Of a stretch of 50,345 bases of DNA, positions 41,830 to 49,006 are shown one piece after another (the first letter of the stretch is position 1; each line of letters starts with the position of its first letter). The notes below the pieces were generated by a model. That model saw nothing but the letters and a program-made list of their open reading frames with translations, had not been told where the DNA came from and did not search any database. Both the position numbers and the translations under genes were made by a program. This DNA is from Bacillus sp. (in: firmicutes) (lineage in GTDB: Bacteria > Bacillota > Bacilli > Bacillales > Bacillaceae): assembly GCA_031180405.1 (NCBI GenBank), contig JAPSLU010000013.1:1-50345 (forward strand). Reading direction: 5' to 3'.

Positions 41830-43077
41830 ATGTCTACCGCTTCCATTCCAAAAAAGTCTGCTTCCGTTCAACAAGAATCAGGTACTGTTTATAACATTTT
41901 ATTCATTATCGGTTTTTGTCATCTTCTAAACGATAGTATCCAGTCTGTTATACCCGCCATGTTTCCAATTCTGGAAGATTCAATGGGACTTACGTTTACA
42001 CAATTGGGACTAATTGCATTTGCATTAAATATGGTCTCATCCGTCATGCAGCCCTTAGTTGGCCTATATACAGATAAAAAGCCAATGCCCTATGCATTGC
42101 CAATTGGATTAACTAGTAGCATGTTAGGCATATTAGGTTTAGCTTTTGCTCCTTCTTTTATAACAATTCTTTTATCTGTTATCTTTATTGGGTTAGGTTC
42201 GGCCATATTTCATCCAGAAGGCTCAAGAGTTGCCTATTTGGCTGCTGGAAACCGAAGAGGTTTAGCACAATCTATTTACCAAGTGGGCGGAAATAGCGGC
42301 CAAGCGCTCGCTCCATTAATCACCGCTTTAATTCTTGTTCCCCTCGGTCAATTTGGTTCCATTTGGTTTACGGTTGTTGCTGCTTTAGCTGTTGGTTTCT
42401 TGATTTATATTGCAAATTGGTATTCTGCCAAATTAAAAATAATTGAAGCTACTAAAAAAGCGAAACCAAAAATTAACAACACAGCGAAATCTTTATCAAA
42501 GGCGATACGAAATGCACTGATTATTATTATATTTCTTATTTTTGCCCGTTCATGGTATGTCAGTGCGATATCTAACTTTTACGCATTTTATGCAATTGAG
42601 AAATATGAGTTAACGATTGCGAGCTCACAAATCTATATCTTTACGTTTTTGCTCATGGGAGCTATCGGAACATTTCTTGGTGGTCCGTTAGCCGACCGTT
42701 TTGGAAAACGTATGGTAATTCTGATTTCATTACTTGCAACAGCTCCACTCACCTTGTTGCTTCCTTTTGTCGGTTCGACATTATCATTAATTATCCTTGC
42801 TCTTATAGGTATTATATTAATGTCTAGTTTTTCCGTAACAGTTGTCTACGCTCAAGAACTAGTTCCGGGTAAGATCGGAACAATGTCAGGTTTAACAGTT
42901 GGGCTAGCATTTGGTATGGGTGCAATTGGTTCAGTTGCATTAGGTGCATTAATTGATTTAGTAGGACTAACAACTACAATGATTGGTGTTGCATTATTAC
43001 CAATACTAGGTGCCCTCGCCTTCTTATTACCAACGGATCGTAAATTACAAGAGTGGCAACAAATCGATGAAAGCTAA
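41830..43077 (+). CDS. MFS transporter, fosmidomycin-resistance (Fsr) type
   Basis: This 415-residue, 12-helix major facilitator protein has the Fsr-type N-terminus, with FCHLLNDSIQSVIPAMFP in helix 1 and GSAIFHPEGSRVAYLAAG after helix 4, both characteristic of the fosmidomycin-resistance subfamily. Motif A is reduced to LYTDKKPMPYALP in the first half, and GPLADRFGKRMV appears in the second. Expected activity is export of fosmidomycin or related small molecules, while the natural substrate is unknown. AAGGGAG lies 9 nt before the ATG. It has its own terminator and is monocistronic. Confidence 0.85.
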   Translation: MSTASIPKKSASVQQESGTVYNILFIIGFCHLLNDSIQSVIPAMFPILEDSMGLTFTQLGLIAFALNMVSSVMQPLVGLYTDKKPMPYALPIGLTSSMLGILGLAFAPSFITILLSVIFIGLGSAIFHPEGSRVAYLAAGNRRGLAQSIYQVGGNSGQALAPLITALILVPLGQFGSIWFTVVAALAVGFLIYIANWYSAKLKIIEATKKAKPKINNTAKSLSKAIRNALIIIIFLIFARSWYVSAISNFYAFYAIEKYELTIASSQIYIFTFLLMGAIGTFLGGPLADRFGKRMVILISLLATAPLTLLLPFVGSTLSLIILALIGIILMSSFSVTVVYAQELVPGKIGTMSGLTVGLAFGMGAIGSVALGALIDLVGLTTTMIGVALLPILGALAFLLPTDRKLQEWQQIDES

Positions 43078-43123
43078 GTAAAAGAGACAGTCCCTGCAAA
43101 ATAAGGGAGACTGTCTCTTTTAC
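43078..43123 (+). terminator. Terminator of the Fsr-type gene
   Basis: A 15-bp stem (GTAAAAGAGACAGTC with GACTGTCTCTTTTAC) begins directly after the stop codon and is followed by TTTTGCTCTTTT. Confidence 0.9.
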
Positions 43124-43292
43124 TTTTGCTCTTTTCGAATAAATGGTTGTTTTTACAGCATGCGGCGAAAAGGACCACCTTTCATACAGTTAAGATGAGC
43201 ATTCTAAAAGCTGCATATTACACAGTTAAAATGTTTGCAATAGCAACAAATAGTGGGTCAACTTACATATATTCCCTAAACTTTTAATCTAT

Positions 43293-43321
43293 TTGTAACC
43301 TACGAGACTTATTTCTATGTT
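43293..43321 (+). promoter_or_regulatory. Possible sigma-A promoter of the 3D-domain gene
   Basis: TTGTAA (43293-43298) and TATGTT (43316-43321) are 17 nt apart, with a start site about 25 nt before the gene. The -10 match is only moderate. I looked for a c-di-AMP riboswitch here, as seen before some wall-hydrolase genes, and found none. Confidence 0.4.
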
Positions 43322-43352
43322 ATAACTAGATAGACGAGAAAGGGGTTGCTTT

Positions 43353-44534
43353 ATGCGAGCTTTTAAGCAAACTATTGCCACTATTGGAATTCTTCTATTA
43401 TCCTTACCTATTACATTTGTGGCAAATGCAGAATCAACAAAAGACACGTTAAATCGTGCGAATGAACAGCTAGAGCAGAATCAACAAACCATTCTTCAAA
43501 AAGAAAAAGAACAACAAGACTTAAATGAAGAAGTTAAAACTATTCAAGAAACTGTACAAGCTCTAGATCAAGAGATTGCTAGTAATGAAAACAGTCTAGC
43601 TGAAGTCGAAACAAAAGTCACAGAAATTCAAAAACTGATTGAGCAAAAAAAAGATCAAATAGTCCTGTTACAGGACAAGGTTTATGCACGTGAAGATATG
43701 ATGGAGCAGCGTTTAGTCGCTCTTCAGCAAAGTGACCGTACAACAATTGTAATTGAAACTATTGTTAATTCAGAAAGTATCGGTAATTTCTTTGAACGTG
43801 TTGGTGCTGTTGCGACATTATTAGACGCCGATCAAAAAATAGTAGATCAGCAAGAAGCAGATATTAAGCAAATTGAAGAAGATAAGAAAGAGATTGATCA
43901 GCAGGAACAGCTGCTTGTTAATAAGCAAGCTGAACTAGAATTAAAAAGTGCTGAGCTTGAAGAAAACCGCCTGAAAAGAAATCAAGCACTTGTTGCCATG
44001 CAAAAAAAATACCAAACACTTTCAGCAGAAATAACTCTAGCAGAAAAAGAAAAATCAACTATCCAATCTAAAATAACTTCAATACAAGACCAAATAAATA
44101 AAGAAGAAGAAGCCGCAAAAGCTAGAGCTGTTCAATTAGCCAAAGCGAAAAAAGAAAAGGAAGAAGCTGTCGTCCAACAAACAATTGCTCCTCCAAAATC
44201 TACATCTACTTCTACAAGGAAAGATAACGACAGTTCATCTAAATCAGGAAAAGAACTTTATGTCTCAGCAACTGCATATAGTCATGAAGATACAAAAAAT
44301 GATGTGACCTACCTGGGTTATAATATAAAAAAGAATTCAAATATGAAGCTTATTGCTGTTGATCCAGGTGTCATTCCGCTCGGGTCCAAGGTTTGGGTTG
44401 AGGGATACGGTGTTGCCATTGCTGGTGATACAGGCGGAGCTATTATTGGACATAAAATAGATGTTTTAATGCCTTCAAGTGCAAAGGCACTACAATGGGG
44501 ACGTAAAACCGTCAAAATTATCATATTAGACTAG
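43353..44534 (+). CDS. Cell-wall protein with CwlO-like coiled coil and C-terminal 3D domain
   Basis: This 393-residue exported protein begins with a signal peptide (residues 1-26, cleavage ANA/ES). It continues as a long coiled coil (about 27-255, many Glu/Gln/Lys heptads) of the kind in the N-terminal PcsB/CwlO domain, then a Ser/Thr linker. It ends with a 3D domain (about 300-393) whose three conserved aspartates are visible in AVDPGVIPLG, IAGDTGG and HKIDVLM. 3D domains share the fold of MltA-type lytic transglycosylases and cut or bind peptidoglycan glycan strands. The coiled coil suggests membrane-complex (FtsEX-type) or self-inhibitory control, which is inference. It lies alone between a promoter and a terminator. 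Confidence 0.87.
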   Translation: MRAFKQTIATIGILLLSLPITFVANAESTKDTLNRANEQLEQNQQTILQKEKEQQDLNEEVKTIQETVQALDQEIASNENSLAEVETKVTEIQKLIEQKKDQIVLLQDKVYAREDMMEQRLVALQQSDRTTIVIETIVNSESIGNFFERVGAVATLLDADQKIVDQQEADIKQIEEDKKEIDQQEQLLVNKQAELELKSAELEENRLKRNQALVAMQKKYQTLSAEITLAEKEKSTIQSKITSIQDQINKEEEAAKARAVQLAKAKKEKEEAVVQQTIAPPKSTSTSTRKDNDSSSKSGKELYVSATAYSHEDTKNDVTYLGYNIKKNSNMKLIAVDPGVIPLGSKVWVEGYGVAIAGDTGGAIIGHKIDVLMPSSAKALQWGRKTVKIIILD

Positions 44535-44553
44535 TTTCTAAATTAGTATAACG

Positions 44554-44598
44554 AAAGGATAGATAAACCAGATAACTTCTGGCTTATCTATCCTTTTG
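44554..44598 (+). terminator. Terminator of the 3D-domain gene
   Basis: AAAGGATAGATAA..CCAG pairs with CTGG..TTATCTATCCTTT around a 7-nt loop, followed by TGTTTG. Confidence 0.88.
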
Positions 44599-44654
44599 TT
44601 TGTTAACCCCAAAAATTCACTACTTAATTAGAAAATTTCGGTTGATTTACATAT

Positions 44655-44692
44655 AAAGAAGGAAAGACACTTTTAAGTGAACCTCCTTCTTT
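44655..44692. terminator. Hairpin, possible terminator
   Basis: AAAGAAGG pairs with CCTTCTTT, with an inner CACTT/AAGTG stem. T-rich sequence lies on both sides. It is in the gap between the convergent 3D-domain and MpsC-like genes and may stop read-through from the latter. Confidence 0.45.
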
Positions 44693-44756
44693 TAAAAAGG
44701 CTCTTTTTCTAATAGATTATTGTTTTTTACAGGTTTAAATGAACAAAGATTGATTA

Positions 44757-44814
44757 GGTTGATTGGAGGAGGATGCAAGACTTCTGGGGAAGCAGCCTGA
44801 AGTTGCAATCAACC
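44757..44814 (+). repeat. Dispersed terminal-inverted repeat, internally deleted copy
   Basis: This 58-bp element begins GGTTGATTGGAGG and ends AATCAACC, so its 8-bp ends are perfect inverted repeats. The left part (GGATGCAAGACTTCTGGGGAA) matches the left part of the full 130-bp copy at 27617-27746, while the GACCCC/GGCTCACC core is missing. It lies downstream of the MpsC-like gene, in the opposite orientation to the full copy. Confidence 0.65.
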
Positions 44815-44874
44815 ATTTACAATACCTGTTACTTTAGCAACAAGGCTTCTGAGAACAGCCTTTGATAATAATTT

Positions 44875-45558
44875 TTAATCACTTAAGATTATTGCCATAA
44901 ATGACTTGTCTTCTTTAAAATTCCAATCAATAAAAATATCTCTAACATTAGAGCGAAAAATCTCTTCAAATTTTCCGTTCCTATGGAAATAAACTTTCTC
45001 TAATTCATCCTTTGTTATTTTCAATTCTTCAACGAACCCCTTACGAACAAGCGATTTTTCAATAGGAATTAAGATCCCTCTTCTCTCTATTAAATAAAGA
45101 GATGACGATAAGGGATATATTAGTATTTGACCAGGTATTTTCTCTACTAGCTGAGTAACCCTAGCAACTTCTCTTTCCAATTCTTTTAGATTCACGCTAT
45201 TTTCTATTATATGCTCATTACTTACTTTTTCATCTAATACAAACATCATTACACCTGAATTATTCGGGAAATTCCAATCATGATAATAGTCCTCCACATC
45301 TCGATCAAATGATATCTTTACTACTCCAGTTAATTCCTCGATGACGTGACTAATAATGACTGTTCTAGCCTTTTTAACCTGATGTGTTTGACCATGCTGT
45401 ATAAGAACTTCCTCCATAGGTGATATAAACCCTCTAATGTAAACAACAAGATATCGATCACGTAATGTTGACTGACATAATTTAGGTCCTCTCCCAAAAT
45501 TCTTTCTTAATACTTTACTTGTAAAACTACTAATTGAATTTAATTTTTCTTGATCCAT
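44875..45558 (-). CDS. Double MpsC-domain (DUF2294) protein A
   Basis: This 227-residue soluble protein is made of two diverged copies of the MpsC/DUF2294 fold. The first (about 10-105) has FGRGPKLCQSTLRDRYLVVY, RGFISPMEEVL and DWNFPNNSGVMMFV. The second (about 125-226) repeats the pattern with SLYLIERRGILIPIEKSL and DWNFKEDKSFMAIIL. MpsC was named from the Staphylococcus aureus MpsABC Na+-translocating, membrane-potential-generating system, but no mpsA or mpsB is present here, so that role is not implied. AGGCGAGG precedes the ATG. A paralog lies 800 bp away at 46384. Confidence 0.78.
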   Translation of the reverse strand: MDQEKLNSISSFTSKVLRKNFGRGPKLCQSTLRDRYLVVYIRGFISPMEEVLIQHGQTHQVKKARTVIISHVIEELTGVVKISFDRDVEDYYHDWNFPNNSGVMMFVLDEKVSNEHIIENSVNLKELEREVARVTQLVEKIPGQILIYPLSSSLYLIERRGILIPIEKSLVRKGFVEELKITKDELEKVYFHRNGKFEEIFRSNVRDIFIDWNFKEDKSFMAIILSD

Positions 45559-45706
45559 CCACCTCGCCTCCCTTCCTTTTTATTCACCCCTATTAAGCGT
45601 TAATACCGAACTGTTATCTATGTCTTGATATTCTTTTCTTTATTAATTTATAGTATGGACGACAAACTCGTTTCTTAAATATCTTTTGGAATGAAAATTG
45701 TTTATG

Positions 45707-45754
45707 CAAAAAAAAACATACATAGGTAAGACGAACCTTACCTATGTATGTTTT
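45707..45754 (-). terminator. Terminator of the 136-residue helical protein gene
   Basis: An 18-bp stem (AAAACATACATAGGTAAG with CTTACCTATGTATGTTTT) with a 6-nt loop is followed by a long T-run on the minus strand, 5 nt past the stop codon. Confidence 0.92.
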
Positions 45755-45758
45755 GTGG

Positions 45759-46169
45759 TTATATAAGAATTTCCTTTATTAAATTATATAAGAAGTGTAG
45801 CTGATAACTCATTGTAGATTTATGGCGGTTAGATATATTCATGCAATCGAGTTTCATCTGTAATAGACGCAGTTCTTGCATTATATTACATAAAAACTCT
45901 GTAATTGAACCTACCAATTGTATTAGCAGCTGCCTCTCTGTATTTACATCGTTTAATAATATTATGCTTTGCTCCATTATATTCTTAATATCTGAGACAT
46001 TACTTTTCAATTCAGTAATATGTTTTTCATCATAACTACCATTATATTGCGAAAGTTTACTTATTTCTTCTATTAAATCACAAATCTCACTAATCTTAAC
46101 TGGTGTAATTTTGTTTAACACCTTTAATGATTGCGAATATTCATATTTATGACCATTTTGGTTAATCAT
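45759..46169 (-). CDS. Unknown helical protein between the two MpsC-domain genes
   Basis: This 136-residue protein has no signal peptide or membrane segment. Apart from a short polar N-terminus (MINQNGHKYEYSQS) it looks entirely alpha-helical with heptad-like Ile/Leu spacing, and its C-terminus is MSYQLHFLYNLIKEILI. I do not recognise a family. The ATG at 46169 is preferred to the upstream start at 46208, since GGGGAGG lies 10 nt before it. It has its own terminator and probably its own promoter, so co-regulation with the flanking MpsC-domain genes is not shown. Confidence 0.65.
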   Translation of the reverse strand: MINQNGHKYEYSQSLKVLNKITPVKISEICDLIEEISKLSQYNGSYDEKHITELKSNVSDIKNIMEQSIILLNDVNTERQLLIQLVGSITEFLCNIMQELRLLQMKLDCMNISNRHKSTMSYQLHFLYNLIKEILI

Positions 46170-46209
46170 GATGCATGAGCCTCCCCTACCTTTTAATATA
46201 CCATCCAAA

Positions 46210-46264
46210 CAGAAAAAGCCAAAATAACAAAAGAGACAGGTAGTCCTTTTGCTTTTTTGGCTTA
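46210..46264 (-). terminator. Terminator of MpsC-domain gene B
   Basis: On the minus strand AAGCCAAAA and a second short block (CAAAAG) pair with CTTTTG and TTTTGGCTT in a long interrupted hairpin, followed by TTTCTGTTT. Confidence 0.6.
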
Positions 46265-46383
46265 TGTTTATCTAACAATTTTAATAGGCATTGTAACTAT
46301 CATTAATAATAAAAAAAAGCTCTTAACTTTTTTTATTTTATAAGATAACAAACAAAAATCTATATGAATGTAAATTTGGGGTT

Positions 46384-47082
46384 CTAATGTAAATAGAAGA
46401 AAATATAACTTCTATTATCTCTAAAATCCCAAAATAAAAATAAATCTTCCACACTAGTTCCAAAGATTTGATCAAATATTTCTTTTTGTTGAAAGTAACA
46501 TTTTTTAATTCCATGAGATCGTTCTTGCAATATATCTAGATGGCCTTTTTCATATAATACTTTCTCAATTTGCAACATCGTGTCTAAACATTCAGCAGCA
46601 TATAAATTTTGGTTAATCTTAATAACCTCAATACTTGTTGGTACTTTATAAACTTCATTACTTACTAGAGCAATACCTCTTAAAAGTTTTTCTTTTAAAG
46701 ATGGTTGTATTGTTGCTCCAATCCAATTCCTCGATTGACTATTCTCTAGAATCATCATTCCAGTATTCCTATTGAAATTCCAATCTTCAAAATAACAATC
46801 AAAGGCTATACCAATGGTTCCCTTCACTTCTTTGACGAATTCATCTACCACTTCCTCCATAACGGCTGATCGGAATTTATAAACCAAGTTTACATTATTG
46901 TTTTTTAATAAAACTTCCTCAGCAGGAGTGATATATTTGCGTATAAATACAACCAACCGACTCGAATGAAGAGTGACAAAACACGTTTCAGGCCCCTTTC
47001 CAAACCTTCGTTTTAATATCTTACTTAAAGTACTACTAAGCAAAAGAAGGTCCTCTTGGTAGTAACTATCTGTATGTTTCAT
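46384..47082 (-). CDS. Double MpsC-domain (DUF2294) protein B
   Basis: This 232-residue paralog of protein A has the same two-domain layout. The first domain (about 12-110) contains RRFGKGPETCFVTLHSSRLV, RKYITPAEEVLL and EDWNFNRNTGMMIL. The second (about 130-232) contains NLYAAECLDTMLQIEKVLYE and LFLFWDFRDNRSYIFFYL. In the second domain the DWNF motif has become FWDF, so this half is diverging faster. AGGGGGA lies 6 nt before the ATG. A leader of about 210 nt with a terminator-type hairpin lies upstream. The function is unknown. Confidence 0.78.
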   Translation of the reverse strand: MKHTDSYYQEDLLLLSSTLSKILKRRFGKGPETCFVTLHSSRLVVFIRKYITPAEEVLLKNNNVNLVYKFRSAVMEEVVDEFVKEVKGTIGIAFDCYFEDWNFNRNTGMMILENSQSRNWIGATIQPSLKEKLLRGIALVSNEVYKVPTSIEVIKINQNLYAAECLDTMLQIEKVLYEKGHLDILQERSHGIKKCYFQQKEIFDQIFGTSVEDLFLFWDFRDNRSYIFFYLH

Positions 47083-47123
47083 TCTTGTTCCCCCTAAGAA
47101 ATTTCAAGCATTTTAAATCAATA

Positions 47124-47160
47124 AAAAACAAAAAAGCCTAACTTCATATAGAAGTTAGGC
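47124..47160 (-). terminator. Terminator in the leader of MpsC-domain gene B
   Basis: A perfect 10-bp stem (GCCTAACTTC with GAAGTTAGGC) with a 5-nt loop is followed by TTTTTTG on the minus strand. No minus-strand protein gene precedes it. It either ends a short RNA of about 165 nt or attenuates gene B. Confidence 0.8.
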
Positions 47161-47299
47161 CATGGAAAGACAGGCTATTTATTAAATAGTTTCTTCCATT
47201 TACCATAAAGGTTTTATTTCAATCTTTTTAGTATGTATGAATTGTTTTAAATCTTTTTTAGTCAATATAACTAATAACAGCAAGAAATTAGTCTTAAAA

Positions 47300-47328
47300 A
47301 TTTTAGCATTATTCTAATCACTTCGCAA
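47300..47328 (-). promoter_or_regulatory. Promoter of the leader RNA / MpsC-domain gene B
   Basis: On the minus strand TTGCGA (47323-47328) and TAAAAT (47300-47305) are 17 nt apart, with TGC directly before the -10 (extended -10). Transcription would begin near 47293. Confidence 0.6.
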
Positions 47329-47431
47329 CATATTTATTAAGATACTTTGTTCAGGTACTGTTCTAGTATAGTTCCTGCAAACAAAGAAATCATAAGACTG
47401 TACTATTAACAAACAATATAGGGGTGATGAT

Positions 47432-47653
47432 ATGGATAGAAGGAACCAACAATCCGAGGTAACTCCTCATCCAGATGGAAAGAAAGAATCAATTATTAAT
47501 GATCCTTTATCTACTGCAGGTTCACAGATGGGAGTAACTCTAAATGCTGACCCTGAATTTACACAAGAAAAGAACCCTTTTGATCATGAAATCAAACCAG
47601 ATCCATCAATGGGGACATTTGAAAAAATAATGAGAGGAAAGAAAATAGAGTAA
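47432..47653 (+). CDS. Small hydrophilic protein, 73 residues
   Basis: This polar protein without hydrophobic segments is rich in Pro, Asp, Glu and Lys (MDRRNQQSEVTPHPDGKKES at the start, PSMGTFEKIMRGKKIE at the end), looking intrinsically disordered. AGGGGTGAT precedes the ATG. It is followed after 14 nt by another tiny gene. Small hydrophilic pairs like this are often spore-specific in Bacillus, but I cannot name the family and see no sporulation promoter. Confidence 0.65.
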   Translation: MDRRNQQSEVTPHPDGKKESIINDPLSTAGSQMGVTLNADPEFTQEKNPFDHEIKPDPSMGTFEKIMRGKKIE

Positions 47654-47667
47654 AGCGAGGTTTCAAT

Positions 47668-47805
47668 ATGGGTGATTGGAATGAACAAGCTGCACCAAAT
47701 AATAATTTACCAGCTAACCGAATTCGTTCACAAAACTTAAAATTAGCCAGACAAAATAAATATAAAGGAAGATTTTTTGAAAATACTACTAATAGTGAGA
47801 AATAA
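47668..47805 (+). CDS. Small basic protein, 45 residues
   Basis: The frame starts MGDWNEQAAPNNNLPANRIR and ends KGRFFENTTNSEK. It is Asn-, Arg- and Lys-rich and has no hydrophobic segment. GCGAGG lies 7 nt before the ATG. It lies 14 nt downstream of the 73-residue gene and just before a terminator, so the two form a small operon. The family is not recognised, and a minor spore protein is one possibility. Confidence 0.65.
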   Translation: MGDWNEQAAPNNNLPANRIRSQNLKLARQNKYKGRFFENTTNSEK

Positions 47806-47813
47806 TCGTAAAT

Positions 47814-47845
47814 GGACAGTCCAAAAATCTCGGACTGTCCTTGTT
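47814..47845. terminator. Terminator between the small-gene operon and the sugar kinase gene
   Basis: GGACAGTCC pairs with GGACTGTCC around a 9-nt loop, followed by TTGTTC on the plus strand. The genes on either side converge on it. Confidence 0.75.
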
Positions 47846-47851
47846 CAATTA

Positions 47852-48826
47852 TTACTTCTGTATCTCAATAAACTCGATAATTTCTTGTTTTGTAGGCAAT
47901 GCAGAGATTGCTCCTTTACCCGTAGTCGTTAACGCTCCACTCGCATTGGCATAAGTTAATATATCATTATTTTCATTCTTTAAAATAGAAACCAGGTTAG
48001 AGAGTATAGCTTTTTTCTCTAGCAACTTATAAAGAAATCCACCAATAAATGCATCACCAGCACCAGTCGTATCTTGAACTGAAACCTGATAACCTGTTGA
48101 TGAAAAACTTTCTCCATCTACATAAAGGACAGCACCTGCTGCTCCTTTTGTATAAATAATCGCCTTCACATCACCAGTAAATAAAGAACGAATCGCTTCC
48201 TCTTCATCACTTATCCCTGTAATAAACTCTAATTCTTCATCTGATATTTTCACTAAATGTGCATGCGGAAGAAAATCTCTAATGGTTGTACGACAGTCTT
48301 CTGCATTCTCCCATAAAGGTAAGCGTACATTCGGATCAAAACTAATCATTACACCTTTTTCTTTCGCCACTCTTATAGCCTTTACATGCGCTTGTTTCAT
48401 TGGACTTTCTACTAAATCCACCGAACAAAAGTGTAGAATATCTCCTTCATTAAACCAACTTTCACTTATTTCATCCTCTGATAACAAGAGATCTGCTGAC
48501 GGATTACGATAAAAAGAGAAATCTCTTTCCCCATCTTCTTTAAGAGACACAAAAGCAAGTGCTGTATTTGCTTTCTTCGTTCTTGCAATATGCTCTGTAT
48601 TTACTCCTACATTGTCTAACGTTTCGATTAAGAAATCACCAAAAGCATCTTCGCCAAGCTTCGTAATCATTGAAGCTTGTCCCCCTGCTTTTGCAACGGC
48701 TGCTGCAACATTTGCTGGTGCGCCACCTGGAGCTCTTTCAAATGAGACAACATCCTTTAGAGCAACTCCTTTTTGGGCAGGGATAAAATCAATTAATACC
48801 TCTCCAATAGAAAATAATCTTGCCAT
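47852..48826 (-). CDS. PfkB-family carbohydrate kinase, probable fructokinase
   Basis: This 324-residue ribokinase-family enzyme phosphorylates a sugar with ATP. The N-terminal signature ERAPGGAPANVAAAVAKAGG lies near residues 30-50. The C-terminal anion-hole motif DTTGAGDAFIGG contains the catalytic Asp. A PxADLLL-type segment (YRNPSADLLLSEDE) favours a fructokinase (ScrK/YdjE-like) over ribokinase, and the exact sugar is unproven. The gene is monocistronic, with no PTS or permease gene next to it and no perfect cre site upstream. It converges on the two tiny genes. Confidence 0.87.
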   Translation of the reverse strand: MARLFSIGEVLIDFIPAQKGVALKDVVSFERAPGGAPANVAAAVAKAGGQASMITKLGEDAFGDFLIETLDNVGVNTEHIARTKKANTALAFVSLKEDGERDFSFYRNPSADLLLSEDEISESWFNEGDILHFCSVDLVESPMKQAHVKAIRVAKEKGVMISFDPNVRLPLWENAEDCRTTIRDFLPHAHLVKISDEELEFITGISDEEEAIRSLFTGDVKAIIYTKGAAGAVLYVDGESFSSTGYQVSVQDTTGAGDAFIGGFLYKLLEKKAILSNLVSILKNENNDILTYANASGALTTTGKGAISALPTKQEIIEFIEIQK

Positions 48827-48945
48827 TCGTTCATCACCTCTTATTTATGTATAAAAAACTACTAATGTAAGTATACACAATCTTACTCTTTCAAATAATA
48901 CCCTTATTAAAAGGGAAAAAATTAGATTGAACAGGCCAAACCAAA

Positions 48946-48990
48946 GGGACAGGGACAGCCCACACCACTTCGTGTTCGTGGACTGTCCCT
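48946..48990 (-). terminator. Terminator of the aspartate kinase gene
   Basis: On the minus strand GTGGACTGTCCC's reverse partner forms a 12-position stem with one mismatch (48952-48963 with 48978-48989) and a 14-nt loop, followed by the moderately T-rich TGTCCCTTTGGTTT. Confidence 0.65.
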
Positions 48991-49006
48991 TCTCTTACAT
49001 CCTATA

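Noticed and set aside
43131-43352. c-di-AMP (ydaO) riboswitch before the 3D-domain gene
   Set aside because: I checked because wall-hydrolase genes often carry one, but the conserved G-rich elements are absent.
44835-44870. Hairpin AAGGCT/AGCCTT as terminator of the MpsC-domain gene A
   Set aside because: It lacks a T-run on the minus strand. Kept only as a weak structure next to the shortened repeat.
45625-45660. CATACTA (sigma-G-type -10) upstream of the MpsC-domain gene A
   Set aside because: No -35 of the sigma-F/G kind at the right distance. A 7-base match in AT-rich DNA is expected by chance.
47166-47230. Possible coding remnant NLYGKWKKLFNK ending before the leader terminator
   Set aside because: A stop codon precedes it directly in frame, so only 12 codons are open. 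That is not enough to support a gene.
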